Assembly (NCBI GenBank): GCA_951813545.1
Contig: OX638352.1
Coordinates: forward strand, 3,488,835-3,552,834
DNA from: an uncultured Poribacteria bacterium
GTDB taxonomy: Bacteria; Poribacteria; WGA-4E; WGA-3G
Reading direction: 5' to 3'
DNA: 64,000 nt
The notes beneath the pieces are model-generated. The model was not told the origin of the DNA and did not search any database. It was given only the letters and a program-made list of their open reading frames with translations. A program made the translations under genes and the position numbers. Shown piece after piece: positions 62,841-64,000 of this stretch. The first letter of the stretch is position 1; every line of letters begins with the position of its first letter.

Positions 62841-64000
62841 ATGACGACAGAAAACAGACCTTACCTCACAAGACTAATTACAGTATGCGTTCTTATCCTG
62901 CTTTTTATTTTGGTGATTAGTGCGCTGCGTGCACGAGAAAATCGGTTTTTCCGTATCGGTGCCACCAACAGCCAAAATCGAGAAGAATTTCCTGATACTG
63001 TCAACCGGCGCGATGAACTCCAAAGTGACCGATGGCGTGACGGATTTCGATTGCTCCGTTATTGGTGGATAGGCGGCGCAGCGGTTTATATCGCAGAGAT
63101 GGATCGCACGGCGGAAAATCTCCAATTCGCTGTTGAACTTGCTAACGATCAGATTTTAGGACGCGAAACCATCACGGATGCTACGAGGCGACTCACGAAA
63201 AAAAATCTGCTATCCCTCGCTGGTGTCAATGGCAGTTTCGGCATCCGAGAGGACAACCGCGGACGTGGCGGTATGACGTTTAATCTGCATATTCAAAACG
63301 GTGAACTCGTCAGTATTCCGATACGCCTTGATAGATGGGGGTATTCACCACCATCAGCATGGGGTGAAACGAGTTTCGGCGTAACGCCTGAGGGCGAGTT
63401 CCTCTTGGATGCGGTGAAACTTAACGGCAAACTCCGCATTGCTGGTGATACGCTCCCCATTGACGCTGTGAATCAAATCTGTGATTCGGTATGTCCTGTC
63501 GTGTTGTTTACACCCCGTTTTGGACGAAGAACGCTAACACGCCGATGCTACGAGTTCACGCTCAGACAAATTAAACTGCCACTCACCGGAAAATACACCA
63601 GTAGATTCGTTGTCACCGCTGTCAATCCACGCGGCAACAGCGTGATTCCATCCGATGGTGTTGTCCTTGCAATTGAGCCGCGTTTGGCGCGCAGCTGGGC
63701 AAGCAAAATAACCAAATCTACAGCTGGCACACTGGAAATCGCTCTTACACCGAAAAAATGGCAAAGCGTTCAGCAGGGAATCGGCGGAAACCTCCGACTT
63801 GTACGAGATGGAAAGGTTGAACCTGAACTCCTTGAGTTTGGAAAATCAGGTGGGCGCAGCGCACGGAGTCATCGTAACGGCGCGTCACGACATCCGCGCA
63901 GTGCCTTAGGATTCAACGACGAAAAACTTTTTCTCATCGCCGTTGATGGCAGGCAACCGGGATACAGCATGGGAATGTCCCTCTATGATATGGGTAAATT
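62841..64000 (+). CDS. Phosphodiester glycosidase (NAGPA-like) family protein, 5' part
   Basis: Open from the ATG at 62841 (MTTENRPYLTRLITVCVLIL) to the window end, 386 codons so far. One membrane helix at about residues 10-30 (signal peptide or anchor). Later parts AGVNGSFGIREDNRG, RHPRSALGFNDEKLFLIAVD and DGRQPGYSMGMSLYDM are characteristic of the phosphodiester glycosidase domain (PF09992), found in the mammalian uncovering enzyme and in bacterial exopolysaccharide-related proteins. Truncated by the window edge, probably close to its end judging by the family order. Confidence 0.75.
   Translation, partial: MTTENRPYLTRLITVCVLILLFILVISALRARENRFFRIGATNSQNREEFPDTVNRRDELQSDRWRDGFRLLRYWWIGGAAVYIAEMDRTAENLQFAVELANDQILGRETITDATRRLTKKNLLSLAGVNGSFGIREDNRGRGGMTFNLHIQNGELVSIPIRLDRWGYSPPSAWGETSFGVTPEGEFLLDAVKLNGKLRIAGDTLPIDAVNQICDSVCPVVLFTPRFGRRTLTRRCYEFTLRQIKLPLTGKYTSRFVVTAVNPRGNSVIPSDGVVLAIEPRLARSWASKITKSTAGTLEIALTPKKWQSVQQGIGGNLRLVRDGKVEPELLEFGKSGGRSARSHRNGASRHPRSALGFNDEKLFLIAVDGRQPGYSMGMSLYDMGK

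Overview
The window looks like a chromosomal segment of an uncultured bacterium related to Candidatus Poribacteria (sponge-associated or marine). This is an inference from gene style, not from a marker gene: repeated C-terminal NYPNPFNPETWIPY domains, dockerin tails, many beta-propeller families, several PhyH dioxygenases and a Gfo/Idh oxidoreductase. I see no rRNA or tRNA gene and no CRISPR array. Coding density is moderate, most genes lie on the + strand, and tandem duplication is common.

1-29.7 kb is an accessory sensing/membrane region. It holds two giant Ycf48-like lipoproteins (194-4072, 13590-17450), each preceded by a secreted two-component-regulator-type propeller gene (the first only as a 3' end at 2-115). 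It also holds four ABC-2 permeases with no ATPase gene in the window (4083, 8633, 19833, 22438), two coiled-coil proteins behind identical 70-bp leaders, and three ECF sigma factors. Two of the sigma factors are fused through one membrane helix to an outward-facing beta-propeller; the third is truncated before the helix and should be soluble. A conserved promoter-like block recurs upstream of the sigma-containing gene groups. Also here are a metzincin/beta-helix/dockerin protein, an M24 peptidase relative lacking key metal ligands, a GH16/DUF1080-type secreted protein, two orphan antitoxin-like proteins and a decayed IS982 element.

29.8-36.6 kb is a metabolic segment: a ThuA-like protein, two PhyH dioxygenases around an aspartate kinase, an AAA ATPase/nuclease fusion and a third Fe(II)/2OG oxygenase. 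37-44.9 kb has a 14-repeat WD40/dockerin/C-terminal-signal protein, a pair of overlapping DUF1670-type helix-turn-helix genes bracketed by 13-bp inverted repeats, a TolB-like protein, a LamG protein and a phosphodiesterase. 44.9-47.5 kb (minus strand) carries a HAD hydrolase, a Gfo/Idh/MocA oxidoreductase and a sulfotransferase.

47.7-64 kb has tandem LivK-type binding proteins (the second frameshifted), a second WD40 protein, tandem Ldh-family dehydrogenases, two HAF-like secreted proteins with C-terminal sorting-type domains (the second frameshifted) separated by an IS4-family insertion with 22-bp terminal repeats and an 11-bp target duplication, a threonine synthase-like enzyme and the start of a phosphodiester glycosidase gene that runs off the window.

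The strongest candidate for an undescribed system is the 10-29 kb set: membrane-tethered sigma factors carrying exchangeable external propellers, near free propeller proteins and ATPase-less ABC-2 permeases, possibly tied together by the shared promoter-like block.
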